In this document: piece by piece, positions 8,060 to 16,990 of the stretch
Numbering within the stretch: the first letter of the stretch is position 1
Layout of the letters: the number at the start of each line of letters is the position of its first letter
Source of the DNA: Verrucomicrobiaceae bacterium
Lineage (GTDB): Bacteria > Verrucomicrobiota > Verrucomicrobiia > Verrucomicrobiales > Verrucomicrobiaceae
Length of the DNA: 64,000 nt
Assembly (NCBI GenBank): GCA_015075365.1
Contig: JABTUN010000005.1
Coordinates: 186,001 to 250,000 of the forward strand
Reading direction: 5' to 3'
Notes under the pieces: model-generated
Databases searched by the model: none
What the model was told of the DNA's origin: nothing
What the model saw: only the letters and a program-made list of their open reading frames with translations
Position numbers and translations under genes: made by a program

Positions 8060-9589
8060 ATGCTGAAACCCAACAACCATACTCGAATCTGGCGCAGCAT
8101 CGCATCCGCTGCGGTCGTCGCCATCGCCACCCTCGCCATCAATCCCGGTGATGTCCGTGCCCAGGACGCTGCCGCGCCAGCCCCGGCTCCTGCGGCCGCC
8201 GCGCCGGCGCCAGCACCGGCTCCGGCTCCCGCTGAGGCTGCTCCTTCCGGCCCCACGCTTGAGCAACGCATCTTCGACCTCGAGAAGTATGTGCAAAACG
8301 TGCAGCCTGGCAAAGACGGGGACACGACCTGGACCTCGAACATCGCAGGCCCCGGCCCCGGCCACAATGCCTGGCAGATGGTGAGCACCGCGCTGGTCAT
8401 CTTCATGACGCTGCCCGGCCTCTTCCTGTTCTACGGTGGTCTGGTCCGCAAAAAGAACGTCCTTTCCGTCATCGCCCAGTGCATGGGCATCGCGGGCCTG
8501 GTGACCATCCTTTGGTGGGCCTGCGGTTACAGCCTCTCCTTCGGAGTGGATGCGAAGAGCCCCTTCATCGGTGACCTCAGCAACGCGCTCTTCAAAGGCG
8601 TGTCGCCTTACGCCGCCGGTGCGGGCTACTGGTGGATCAGTGACGCCATGTGGGCCATGTTCCAGCTCAGCTTCGCGATCATCACTCCCGCGCTCATCGT
8701 GGGTGCCATCGCCGAACGCATGAAATTCATCTCCGTGCTGGTGTTCGTCGCGCTGTGGATGTTCGCGGTCTATTTCCCCTTCGCCCACATGGTGTGGAGC
8801 ACGGTCGGCTACATGTGCGGACCTCTGAACCCGAACGCGGCCATCAAGGCCATCGACTTTGCCGGCGGCACGGTCGTTCACATGACCTCCGGCTGGAGCG
8901 CGCTTGTGCTTTGCATCCTCCTCGGCAAACGCAAAGGATACGGCAAGGAGCCGATGGCTCCGCATAGCATGGTGCTCTGCGCCATCGGCACCGGCATGCT
9001 GTGGGTCGGCTGGTATGGGTTCAACGCCGGTTCCGCCCTCGGTGCGGACGGCATCGCCGCCAATGCGTTCATGACCACCACGCTCGCCGCGGCCACCGCG
9101 GGCTTTGTCTGGGCGGTTTTGGAATGGATTCTCCGTGGCAAGCCCAGCGTGCTCGGCTTCTGCTCCGGCATTGTCGCGGGTCTGGTCGTCATCACTCCTG
9201 GCGCGGGCTTTGTCACCGCCAATGGCGCGATGATCATGGGTGTGGCCGCAGGTGTGATCCCCTTCCTGGCGGTCGCCTACCTGAAGAAAATCCTCGGCTA
9301 CGATGATGCCCTCGATACCTTCGGTGTCCATGGTGTGGGCGGCACACTGGGTGCCATCCTCACCGGCATCTTCGCTGACGAGAAGGCGAATTCCATCGTC
9401 GGCGGTCTCAAGGAAGGTCTTCTTGGCAATCAGCTGAAGGCAGTCGCTCTCACCATCGTCTGGAGCGTGGTCGCCACTCTCGTCATCACCCTCATCGTCA
9501 AGGTGGTCGTCGGTCTGCGCCCTGATCCGGAAATCGAGACCAGCGGTCTTGACCTCGCCGAGCATGGCGAGGCCGGTTACGAGCATTGA
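8060..9589 (+). CDS. amtB: Ammonium transporter (Amt family)
   Basis: 509 residues. The start at 8060 follows from the sigma-54 promoter and gives a signal-type leader ending VRAQ. An Ala/Pro-rich linker (about residues 36-70) and a short predicted coil precede the usual 11-helix Amt core. Landmarks are VIFMTLPGLFLFYGGLVRKKN, ITPALIVGAIAERMK, the first pore histidine in VVHMTSGWSALVL and the second in FGVHGVGGTLGAILTG. Amt trimers conduct ammonium across the inner membrane and are normally gated by GlnK; no glnK gene is adjacent. The N-terminal Ala/Pro extension after the leader is longer than in E. coli AmtB. A strong terminator follows. Confidence 0.95.
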   Translation: MLKPNNHTRIWRSIASAAVVAIATLAINPGDVRAQDAAAPAPAPAAAAPAPAPAPAPAEAAPSGPTLEQRIFDLEKYVQNVQPGKDGDTTWTSNIAGPGPGHNAWQMVSTALVIFMTLPGLFLFYGGLVRKKNVLSVIAQCMGIAGLVTILWWACGYSLSFGVDAKSPFIGDLSNALFKGVSPYAAGAGYWWISDAMWAMFQLSFAIITPALIVGAIAERMKFISVLVFVALWMFAVYFPFAHMVWSTVGYMCGPLNPNAAIKAIDFAGGTVVHMTSGWSALVLCILLGKRKGYGKEPMAPHSMVLCAIGTGMLWVGWYGFNAGSALGADGIAANAFMTTTLAAATAGFVWAVLEWILRGKPSVLGFCSGIVAGLVVITPGAGFVTANGAMIMGVAAGVIPFLAVAYLKKILGYDDALDTFGVHGVGGTLGAILTGIFADEKANSIVGGLKEGLLGNQLKAVALTIVWSVVATLVITLIVKVVVGLRPDPEIETSGLDLAEHGEAGYEH

Positions 9590-9619
9590 TCCATATCCTT
9601 TAAAGATCTGAATCGCCCC

Positions 9620-9654
9620 GCCGGGCTGGCTTCCGCCAGCCCGGCTTTTTTTTT
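9620..9654 (+). terminator. Rho-independent terminator of amtB
   Basis: A perfect 11-bp stem (gccgggctggc / gccagcccggc) with loop ttcc is followed by nine T. It lies 30 bp after the amtB stop codon. Confidence 0.95.
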
Positions 9655-9724
9655 GCGCTGAAGCAGGCGCGTGCCAGATGAAATCATCGTGGAAGTGGGC
9701 TGGCCGGATGATGCATGAGGGGGC

Positions 9725-9746
9725 GGTTTGCAATAAAGTGCAAACC
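9725..9746. promoter_or_regulatory. Candidate operator: perfect 8-8 inverted repeat upstream of the ZnuD-like receptor
   Basis: ggtttgca and tgcaaacc are perfect reverse complements separated by ataaag. The site lies 40 bp before the receptor start codon, in an AT-richer stretch that would hold the promoter. A second weaker near-palindrome follows (about 9750-9772, ttgtaa..ttgcaa). The size and position fit a Fur/Zur-type dimer site. The sequence is not a known Zur consensus, so the regulator is a guess. Confidence 0.5.
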
Positions 9747-9772
9747 ACTTGTAAACGCATTCGTATTGCAAC

Positions 9773-9777
9773 AAGGA
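9773..9777 (+). promoter_or_regulatory. Ribosome binding site deciding the start of the TonB receptor
   Basis: aagga lies 8 bases before the ATG at 9786, but touches or overlaps the in-frame ATG at 9777. The site therefore favours the 9786 start. Confidence 0.6.
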
Positions 9778-9785
9778 TGGCCGTT

Positions 9786-11873
9786 ATGCGACCTTCCCGC
9801 CTGCTTTCCCGTTCCGCTTTCCTTCTCCTCATGCCCGCCCTGGCCGCGCAGACGCCCCACCGGCATGACCCTGCCCACAACCATGAGCACGAGGTCATCC
9901 CGCTGGATGAGGTGATCATTTCCGCGCCGCTGAACCGCCCGCTGTATCAGCAGGCGCAGGCCGCCTCCATCATGGCGTCCCAGGCGCTGAATCTTGGCAA
10001 CGAGCCCTCGATCGGGCAGACGCTCAGCCGCGTGCCAGGTGTCAGCAGCAGCTTCTTCGGGCCCGCGGCCAGCCGGCCGATCATCCGCGGTCTGGAAGGA
10101 GACCGCATCAAGGTCCTGCAGAACGGCCTCTACACGGTGGATGCCTCCTCCGCCAGCCCGGACCACGGCGTGAGCTTCGATGTGTCGAATTTGAAGTCCA
10201 TCGAGGTGGTGCGCGGACCGGCCACGTTGCTGTACGGCTCGAATGCGATCGGCGGCGTGGTCAATGCCATCGACGGGCGCATCGTGGATGAAGAACTCGA
10301 GGCGGGCACCATCCGCGGTTCGCTGGGCAGCCGGTTTAGCAGCGTGGACAACGGCCATGCGTCCAGCTTCATGCTGGAGGGCGGGCTGGGGCATGGCCTG
10401 GCGTTTCACATCGAGGGTTTCACCCGCGCCGCGGAGGACTTCCGTGTGCCGGGCGAACTGCGCTCCAAGGCCTTTCAGGAGATGAATCCTCTGCCGGCAG
10501 GTGATCTGGAGCAGCGTGATGTCGTGACGAACAGCTACCTGCGCGCCGAGGGGCTCAGCGGAGGGCTCAGCTATGTGTGGGACGAGGGGTTCATCGGCTT
10601 CTCCTGGACGGAATACCACTCACGCTACGGCTCTCCCGCCGCGCAGGACGTCTTCATCGACATGAACCAGACGCGCCTGGACGTGCGCGGCGCCTTTTAT
10701 CATCTGCTTCCCAAGGTGAAGGAGCTCAGCTACCGCTTCGCGTGGTCAGACTACGAGCACACCGAGTTTGAGGGCGGTCAGGACAACACCGTGTTCAAAA
10801 ACGACGGCTACGACCTCCGCATCGAGGCGAAGCACGAAAAAGTCGCCGGCCTGGAGGGCGTGGTGGGCATCCAGTCGGAGCTCAGCAACTTCATGATCAG
10901 CGGCGGCGAGGCCTTCATGCCACCTTCCAGCACGCAGTCGAACGCGATCTTCTTCTTCGAGGAGCTCAGCGCCTCCGACAAGCTCCGGCTCCAGTTCGGC
11001 GGGCGCTATGACCGCATCGATGTGCAGGCCGTGAACTCCGATGTCTTCGGCCCGGCCCAAGAGCGCGGCTTTGACAATCTCAGCGGCTCCATCGGCGCTG
11101 TTTTTGCCCCCGGGGACACTTACTCGGCCGCCTTCACCCTCACTTACGCGGAGCGCGCGCCCACGGCGCAGGAATTGTTCGCCAATGGCGTCCATGCCGC
11201 CACCAACACCTTCGAGGTCGGCAATCCCAACCTCGGGCTGGAGAGCTCCATCGGCTTCGATGTGAACCTGCGGAAGCGCACCGGCTGGGTCACCGGGGCC
11301 ATCGGCGGCTACTACACGCGTTACAACAGCTTCATCGGCCTGCTGCCCACCGGCGCCGTGGTCGTCACGCCGGATGGGGATGTGTTCAACCAGTTCGTCT
11401 ATCGCAGCGTGGACGCGGAGTTCATCGGCGGCGAAATCGAGGCGCAGTTCCATCTGCTGCATCCGCTTGAAGGCACGGACGAGGATGCTCCGCGCACAAA
11501 CCTGCACTGGGAGGTGCGCGCGGACGCGGTGCGCGCGCGCAACGCGGAGACCGGCACGTCCCTGCCGCGCATCCCGCCCTTTCACCTCACGAACGCGCTC
11601 GTGTTCCAGCGCGGCGGCCTCACCGCGCGCCTGGAGGGCATCTACGCCGGCCCGCAGGACCGCCTGGCCGCCAACGAACTGCCCACGGACAGCTACTTCC
11701 TTGTGAACGCCTCCTTGAACTACCAGTTCAAGCTGGCCCGCACCACCTGTGATCTGTTCATCAAAGGCATGAACCTCACTGACGCGGAGGCGCGCGAGCA
11801 CACCTCCTTCCTCAAGGACCAGGTGCCGCTGCCGGGCCGCGGCCTCGTGGTGGGGTTCCGCACCACGTTCTAG
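9786..11873 (+). CDS. TonB-dependent outer-membrane receptor, ZnuD-like (zinc uptake)
   Basis: 695 residues. The signal peptide (..FLLLMPALAAQ) is followed by five histidines in eleven residues (His25, 27, 31, 33 and 35). A TonB-box-like LDEVIISAP comes next, then a plug domain with VPGVSSSFFGPAASRPIIRG, SASPDHGVSFDV and VVRGPATLLYGSNAIGGVVN. These plug motifs closely match the ZnuD family of zinc receptors. The beta-barrel ends in the expected aromatic residue (..GFRTTF). The protein imports metal across the outer membrane using TonB energy; zinc is inferred from the family and the His-rich N-terminus. Its TAG stop codon coincides with the first bases of a MITE-like element, and a palindrome lies upstream. 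Confidence 0.88.
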   Translation: MRPSRLLSRSAFLLLMPALAAQTPHRHDPAHNHEHEVIPLDEVIISAPLNRPLYQQAQAASIMASQALNLGNEPSIGQTLSRVPGVSSSFFGPAASRPIIRGLEGDRIKVLQNGLYTVDASSASPDHGVSFDVSNLKSIEVVRGPATLLYGSNAIGGVVNAIDGRIVDEELEAGTIRGSLGSRFSSVDNGHASSFMLEGGLGHGLAFHIEGFTRAAEDFRVPGELRSKAFQEMNPLPAGDLEQRDVVTNSYLRAEGLSGGLSYVWDEGFIGFSWTEYHSRYGSPAAQDVFIDMNQTRLDVRGAFYHLLPKVKELSYRFAWSDYEHTEFEGGQDNTVFKNDGYDLRIEAKHEKVAGLEGVVGIQSELSNFMISGGEAFMPPSSTQSNAIFFFEELSASDKLRLQFGGRYDRIDVQAVNSDVFGPAQERGFDNLSGSIGAVFAPGDTYSAAFTLTYAERAPTAQELFANGVHAATNTFEVGNPNLGLESSIGFDVNLRKRTGWVTGAIGGYYTRYNSFIGLLPTGAVVVTPDGDVFNQFVYRSVDAEFIGGEIEAQFHLLHPLEGTDEDAPRTNLHWEVRADAVRARNAETGTSLPRIPPFHLTNALVFQRGGLTARLEGIYAGPQDRLAANELPTDSYFLVNASLNYQFKLARTTCDLFIKGMNLTDAEAREHTSFLKDQVPLPGRGLVVGFRTTF

Positions 11874-12037
11874 ACCGGTTCTCAAAATGTCTGTCAGATT
11901 CCCGGCGGCGGGGCAGCCCCATTGGCGGCGTCATTCGCTCGTCAGCTATTGTTCCAATAGCCTCCTCGCTCTTTCCTTGCCACTGAAGCCGCCGCGCCCG
12001 CCGGTCATTTCAGACATTCTTTTTGAGAAACGGTCTA
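11871..12037. mobile_element. MITE-like palindromic element (167 bp)
   Basis: The ends are imperfect inverted repeats: tagaccggttctcaaaatg at the left and, read inward on the other strand, tagaccgtttctcaaaaag at the right. Pairing continues inward (the two aatgtctg copies, then GC-rich arms), so the whole element can fold into one long hairpin. An internal perfect hairpin, gctattg/caatagc, lies at 11945-11961. The outermost bases are TA on both sides, consistent with TA target duplication as used by IS630/Tc1-mariner elements. No transposase is encoded. It sits between two convergent genes, and its left TA is part of the receptor stop codon. Confidence 0.65.
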
Positions 12038-12056
12038 ACCGTCGCGCGGGGCGAGG

Positions 12057-13262
12057 TCAGCGGATCACGCCCCAGTTCCGGCCGAACGGGAAGTAGCAGA
12101 AGAGTCCAGGACCCACGAGGTTGCGCTCCGGCACCGAGCCCCAGTAGCGGCTGTCGGAGCTGTTGAAGCTGTTGTCTCCCATGGCCCAGTACTCCTCGTC
12201 CTTCAGCCGCACCTGCCGTCCTTCGGAGAGCAGCAGCAGGGCGCCGTAGCCGCGGTTGTACAGCCCCTGCATGGACGCCACCCGCTGCATGCCGGTCTCT
12301 TCGGCGGGCTTTCCATTGACCCACAGGGCAGGGGGCCTCACCTCCAGCGTGTCACCGGGCACGCCCACGAGGCGCTTGATGTAATGCTGGGAGCCCTGCT
12401 CCGCAGGCACGTTCATGTAGGCGGAGCGGATGTTCTTCGTCGTGAAGACAAACACCTCCCCCCGCGTCGGCCGGCGGAAATGGTATGCAAACTTGTTCAC
12501 CAGCACATGGTCCCCCGTGTCCAGCGTGCCGGAGGCGATCACCTGTCCCTTCGTCACCATGCGGCCGCCCAGCGCGCCCACATAGCGCTGGCCGATCATG
12601 TCCGGCGTGATCTTGGAGCGGTCCACCTCCGGGTAGGCGCCCACGCGCTCGAACAGCCCCAGGTTGTAGTGTGAGTTGATCAATTGCGCCATCGGCGCCC
12701 AGATGCGGATCGAGTGCCCGTCCTCAAAGTGCAGCTTGCAGTGCGTGAAAAAGCCCATCACGCCGTGCTCCGTCAGCGGTTGGCGGTTGCTGATCGTCCC
12801 CGTGTGGTCGGACACCACATGGATGTGGCTGCGCCCCGTGACAAAGTCCGCCGCCTGCCGGAACAGCCCCGGCGTGGAGTCCTCCTCCGTCGGATTTGCC
12901 ACGATGCCGTAGAGCGTCGGCTGCATCGATCCCGTGGGGATCTTGAACGGCTGCAGGATGTAGCTGCGGATGCCAAAGGCCACCACGATCGCCACAAAGA
13001 ACACCTCGATGTTGTCCGCCAGGTCCGAGCGCCCCGCGTCCGGCAGCGCCTTCTCGCACGCGCCGTTGATCTCCTTGGTCAGCGCGTCGATCCGCGAACG
13101 GTCGCGCACCCGCATCGCATCCTCCAGGCTCGTGCGCAGCGTGGTGATCTCCTGCAGCTTGTCCGGCGGCAGGATGTCGCGCTTGTAGTGGATGAAACGC
13201 GTGACCCCCTTGTGCAGGAGCCGGGCTTGTTTCATGTAGCGGGGCAGGAGAAAGGCAAACAT
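12057..13262 (-). CDS. lepB: Signal peptidase I
   Basis: 401 residues, longer than the E. coli enzyme (324). The first ~80 residues are a charged helical extension. One membrane segment follows (IEVFFVAIVVAFGIRSYIL), then the catalytic serine in KIPTGSMQPTL (Ser112) and the general-base lysine in QHYIKRLVGVPGD (Lys296). The C-terminal box WAMGDNSFNSSDSRYWG is typical of S26 peptidases. It cleaves signal peptides from exported preproteins at the periplasmic face of the inner membrane. About 140 residues separate the transmembrane/serine region from the VLVNKFAYHFRRP box, a long insertion. The gene stands alone, convergent with the ZnuD-like receptor. Confidence 0.93.
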   Translation of the reverse strand: MFAFLLPRYMKQARLLHKGVTRFIHYKRDILPPDKLQEITTLRTSLEDAMRVRDRSRIDALTKEINGACEKALPDAGRSDLADNIEVFFVAIVVAFGIRSYILQPFKIPTGSMQPTLYGIVANPTEEDSTPGLFRQAADFVTGRSHIHVVSDHTGTISNRQPLTEHGVMGFFTHCKLHFEDGHSIRIWAPMAQLINSHYNLGLFERVGAYPEVDRSKITPDMIGQRYVGALGGRMVTKGQVIASGTLDTGDHVLVNKFAYHFRRPTRGEVFVFTTKNIRSAYMNVPAEQGSQHYIKRLVGVPGDTLEVRPPALWVNGKPAEETGMQRVASMQGLYNRGYGALLLLSEGRQVRLKDEEYWAMGDNSFNSSDSRYWGSVPERNLVGPGLFCYFPFGRNWGVIR

Positions 13263-13427
13263 CGTTCGGATCGGAAGGCCCGCATTTCGGGCAGATCAGC
13301 GCAATGTGCAATCAGGGAATCCGCCGCGCCGCGCACCCGCCTCCGGTTCCTCCCCCGGCCAAAATGCGTTTGCCTGACAAACAGGCCACGCCGAGAGCGT
13401 TCGACTCCATCCTTCACCACGTCTCCC

Positions 13428-14462
13428 ATGATCCTGCCACGCTCCATTCGAGTCCTCGCCGCCGTCCTGTGCCTGCCCGTTTCCCTCCTCCGCGCTCACG
13501 ACGCCGGCGCCCAGATGGCGGACATGGCCGGCATCTTCCTCGCCTCCCTCACCCCGGAGCAGCGCCAGAAGGCCGTCTTCGACTTCCAGGACGAGGAGCG
13601 CATCAACTGGCACTTCATCCCGCGTGAGCGCAAAGGCCTCCCCATGAAGGAGATGACCCCGCAGCAGCGCCTGCTCGCCCACGCCCTGCTCAACACCGGC
13701 CTCAGCTTCCGCGGCTCCGCCAAGGCCGTCACCATCATGAGCCTGGAGGAGGTCCTCTACCAGATGGAAGGCGCGGACGAGTCCAAGCGTGCCGCCGTGC
13801 GTGAGCGCCGCGACCCGGAGAAGTACTTCTTCTCCATCTTCGGCACTCCGGCCGTCAAAGGTGCCTGGGGCTGGCGTGTCGAGGGCCATCACCTCGCCCT
13901 CAATTTCACCCTCAAAGACGGCCAGCTCATCCGCTCCTCCCCCGCCTTCATGGGCACCAATCCCGGTGATATCCGCGCCGGCGCGCTCCAGGGCCTGCGC
14001 GTCCTCGGCGTCGAGGAGGAGATGGGCCGCGCGCTCGTGAAGTCCCTCGACGACGCCCAGTTCAAAAAAGCCCTCGTGGACACCGTCGCCCCCAAGGAAA
14101 TGATCACCGCCGCCGAGAAAAAGGTCAACCCGCTCCAGCCCCTCGGCCTCCCCGCCGCCGAGCTCAACGCCGCGCAGAAAAAGATGCTCGACCAGCTCAT
14201 CGCCGAATACTGCCAGCGCCTCCGTCCCGAACTCGCCGCCGAAACCCTGGCCGAAATCGAGAAGCAGGGAGGCGTGCATTTCGCCTGGGCCGGTGGCAAG
14301 GAGCGCGGCCAGCCCCACTACTACCGCGTCCAGGGGAAGACCTTCCTCATCGAATACGACAACACCCAGAACGACGCCAACCACGTCCACAGCGTCTTCC
14401 GCAGCTTCGATGGCGACTTCGGCCGCGACATCCTCGCCGACCATGTGAAGCAGGCTCATTGA
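13428..14462 (+). CDS. DUF3500 family exported protein
   Basis: 344 residues. The start was chosen at the ATG giving the signal peptide MILPRSIRVLAAVLCLPVSLLRA. Family landmarks are FDFQDEERINWHFIPRERKGLP, LLNTGLSFRG, WRVEGHHLALNFT, FMGTNPGDI, and a C-terminal part with YYRVQGKTFLIEYDNTQNDANHVHSVFR. DUF3500 proteins are exported, have no characterised activity, and are frequent in this phylum. The HH and N..D..H residues resemble a metal site, but this is only suggestive. The gene is divergent from lepB with about 165 bp between them. Confidence 0.88.
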   Translation: MILPRSIRVLAAVLCLPVSLLRAHDAGAQMADMAGIFLASLTPEQRQKAVFDFQDEERINWHFIPRERKGLPMKEMTPQQRLLAHALLNTGLSFRGSAKAVTIMSLEEVLYQMEGADESKRAAVRERRDPEKYFFSIFGTPAVKGAWGWRVEGHHLALNFTLKDGQLIRSSPAFMGTNPGDIRAGALQGLRVLGVEEEMGRALVKSLDDAQFKKALVDTVAPKEMITAAEKKVNPLQPLGLPAAELNAAQKKMLDQLIAEYCQRLRPELAAETLAEIEKQGGVHFAWAGGKERGQPHYYRVQGKTFLIEYDNTQNDANHVHSVFRSFDGDFGRDILADHVKQAH

Positions 14463-14687
14463 GCCCACGCCAGGCACGTTGCAGAAAAACCGGCGCTGTT
14501 GTAGCACCGGCCAGCGGCCGGTGATGGCGTCTTTCAGCAGCCTGCCAGGCGCCTTCTACATGTCTGTGCAGCCGATTGCATGACCAGCACCGGCGCAAGC
14601 CGGGACTACGAACGCGCTGCGCGCACCTCTCACAACGTCTGAGCAGGAGGCACCTGAAACTTGAACCGGGCGCGGTGGCTGCTGGCC
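14463..14687. repeat. Gene-free repeat-bearing spacer sharing words with 1370-2192
   Basis: No gene is seen in these 225 bp between convergent genes. There is a perfect hairpin caccggcc/ggccggtg at 14505-14523. At 14605-14630 the text actacgaacgcgctgcgcgc recurs, the same word that appears four times in the repeat patchwork at 1370-2192. The hairpin may also end transcription, but it has no T-run. Confidence 0.65.
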
Positions 14688-16721
14688 TTAGGAGGCTGCT
14701 TCGCCGTTCTTCGTCTCCCGGACGACACGATCGACGCTGTGCTTGGTGATGATGTTCCCCTGAGACTCGCGGTTTTTGATGGCGATGGAGTTGAAGGGGA
14801 ATTTGATCGTCAGATTGCGCAGGTAGAGAGCGGGCTTCAGATGCACGACGGCGGTGAAGGCGTTGCTCTCCTCCTCGGTCTCGTGGCGGATCAAATAGAG
14901 CACGGTGGAGCCGGGTGTGCCCTTGGTGAGGACGTATTCCTTGTCGCGCGTGATGCCGCCGACGCGGAAACGCTTGGCCATGACATTGCCCTGCCGTCCA
15001 TCGCGATAGACGAGGCTGTACACGGCCTGATCGTCCTTCTTGAAGAGGCTGATGTAGGGCGGATTCTTGCCGACGAAGAATTTCTCGCCCGCCTTGGTGA
15101 CGGTCATCGTGCCTTCTTTGGTGAAGAAGATCACGTCGTCGAGCGGCGAGCATTTGCAGATCGGCTCGCCCTCGCGCTTCAAGCTGGTGCCGGCAAAGCC
15201 GTCCTTGGCGTTGAGGTAGAGCGTCTCGTTCTGCATGATGACCTCGGCGGCGGCCACACGCTGGAGCTGGCCGGCGATGACTGTCTTGCGCTCGCGGCCC
15301 TTGCCGTAGGTGTCACGCAGGCGTTCGAAGTGCTTGATGGTGAACTTCGTGAGCTGCTTGAGGTTCTTCTGCACGCCCTCGATGTCGTCTTCGATCTTCT
15401 TGAGGTATTCGTCGGCCTCGAAGCTGTTGTACTTGGAGATGCGCTTGATTTTGATCTCCGTGAGCTTCGCGACGTCGTCGTCATTCACCTCGCGTTTGAG
15501 GGCTCCGAGGAAGGGTTTGAGGCCTTTCCAGATCGCGGCCATCACGGCCTCCCAGGTCTCGCACTCCTCGATTTTGCGGTAGATGCGGTTCTCGATGAAA
15601 ATCTTCTCCAGCGAGCTGAAGTGCCATTTTTCCTCCAGTTCGCCCAATTGGATCTCCAACTCCTGGCGCAGCAAATCCTTCGCATGCTCGGCGCTGGCCT
15701 TCAGCAGCTCGGTGACGCCGACAAAGCGCGGTTTGTCCTCGAAAATGACCACCGCGTTCGGCGAGATGGACACTTCGCAATCGGTGAAGGCATAGAGCGC
15801 CTGGATGGTCTGGTCCGGATCGGCTCCGGCGGGCAATTGGATCACCAGCTCGACGTTTTCGGCCGTGTTGTCATCCACGCGGGCGATCTTGATCTTCCCT
15901 TTGTCGTTCGCGGCCACGATGCTGTCCTGAATGCCGCCCGTGGTAGTGCCAAACGGGATCTGCGTGATGACCAGCGTGTTCTTTTTCGCTCCTTGCTCGA
16001 TCTTCGCCCGCACACGCACGCGACCGCCACGCTGGCCGTCATTGTATTCTGTGGCGTCCATGATGCCGCCCGTGGCGAAGTCCGGCAGCAGCTTGAACTC
16101 CTCGCCGCGTAGCGCCGCGATGCTCGCATCGCACAGTTCGATGAAATTGTGCGGCAAAATGCGGCAGGACAGGCCCACCGCGATGCCTTCGACGCCCTGC
16201 GCCAGAAGCAGCGGGAATTTTACTGGAAGCGTCACCGGCTCCTTGTTGCGGCCGTCATAGCTCGCGAGCCACTCGGTGACCTTCGGCGAGAAAACGACAT
16301 CCTGCGCGAACTTCGACAGGCGGGCTTCGATGTATCGCGGCGCCGCGGCGTTGTCGCCGGTGAGCGTGTTGCCCCAGTTGCCCTGCGTGTCGATGAGCAA
16401 TTCCTTTTGGCCAAGCTGCACCAGCGCGTCCGCGATGGAGGCATCTCCATGCGGGTGATACTGCATGCAATGGCCGACGATGTTCGCGACCTTGTTGTAG
16501 CGGCCGTCGTCCTTCTCCCAGAGCGAGTGCATGATGCGGCGCTGCACCGGCTTGAGGCCGTCGTGGATGTGCGGCACGGCGCGTTCGAGGATCACATAAC
16601 TGGCGTAATCGAGGAACCAGTCCCCGTAGAGATCGTCCACGGGCTTGTGCTCCACCGGCGCGGCGGAGGGCAGGATCGGAGAATGGGCGTCAGTCGGCTT
16701 GGAGGAGGATTTTTTGGCCAC
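14688..16721 (-). CDS. parC: Type IIA DNA topoisomerase subunit A (ParC/GyrA-like)
   Basis: 677 residues. Landmarks are YVILERAVPHIHDGLKPVQRR, the DNA-gate segment QYHPHGDASIADAL, and the catalytic tyrosine in NAAAPRYIEARLS (Tyr130). A long coiled-coil/tower region (about 370-470) follows, and then a short C-terminal domain. The length and shortened C-terminal domain are closer to ParC-type proteins of Bacteroidetes and Verrucomicrobia than to a full GyrA (~850 residues), which has a six-bladed DNA-wrapping domain. It cleaves and rejoins both DNA strands to decatenate or relax chromosomes. The ATPase partner (ParE/GyrB) is not in the window. ParC rather than a second GyrA is an inference. Confidence 0.88.
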   Translation of the reverse strand: MAKKSSSKPTDAHSPILPSAAPVEHKPVDDLYGDWFLDYASYVILERAVPHIHDGLKPVQRRIMHSLWEKDDGRYNKVANIVGHCMQYHPHGDASIADALVQLGQKELLIDTQGNWGNTLTGDNAAAPRYIEARLSKFAQDVVFSPKVTEWLASYDGRNKEPVTLPVKFPLLLAQGVEGIAVGLSCRILPHNFIELCDASIAALRGEEFKLLPDFATGGIMDATEYNDGQRGGRVRVRAKIEQGAKKNTLVITQIPFGTTTGGIQDSIVAANDKGKIKIARVDDNTAENVELVIQLPAGADPDQTIQALYAFTDCEVSISPNAVVIFEDKPRFVGVTELLKASAEHAKDLLRQELEIQLGELEEKWHFSSLEKIFIENRIYRKIEECETWEAVMAAIWKGLKPFLGALKREVNDDDVAKLTEIKIKRISKYNSFEADEYLKKIEDDIEGVQKNLKQLTKFTIKHFERLRDTYGKGRERKTVIAGQLQRVAAAEVIMQNETLYLNAKDGFAGTSLKREGEPICKCSPLDDVIFFTKEGTMTVTKAGEKFFVGKNPPYISLFKKDDQAVYSLVYRDGRQGNVMAKRFRVGGITRDKEYVLTKGTPGSTVLYLIRHETEEESNAFTAVVHLKPALYLRNLTIKFPFNSIAIKNRESQGNIITKHSVDRVVRETKNGEAAS

Positions 16722-16990
16722 AGGCGGGGATGCGGAAGGCTGGGGGCTGGAAGGGAAGGGTTGTCAGGGCCTATTAGAAAACGCGGGGCCGCTGCGCAAA
16801 CCGAAATTCCAGGCCGGACTGTCTGTCCGGGGGCACAAACCCGCCCTCAGCCCCGTTTCGAGGCCATTTCCACCCCAAGAATCCCTACCGTGGCCCTTTG
16901 GAGGCGGGTGGCGCGTGTGATGGATGGTTCGAGCGGCAGCCTCGGTTCGATCTGGACCAAAACGGCGGCGGCGGGTACGATGGCGCGGTG

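Noticed and set aside
16814-16830. ccggac/gtccgg hairpin between parC and the DUF58-TgpA gene as terminator
   Set aside because: It lies between divergent starts and has no T-run; at most an operator, with no supporting evidence.
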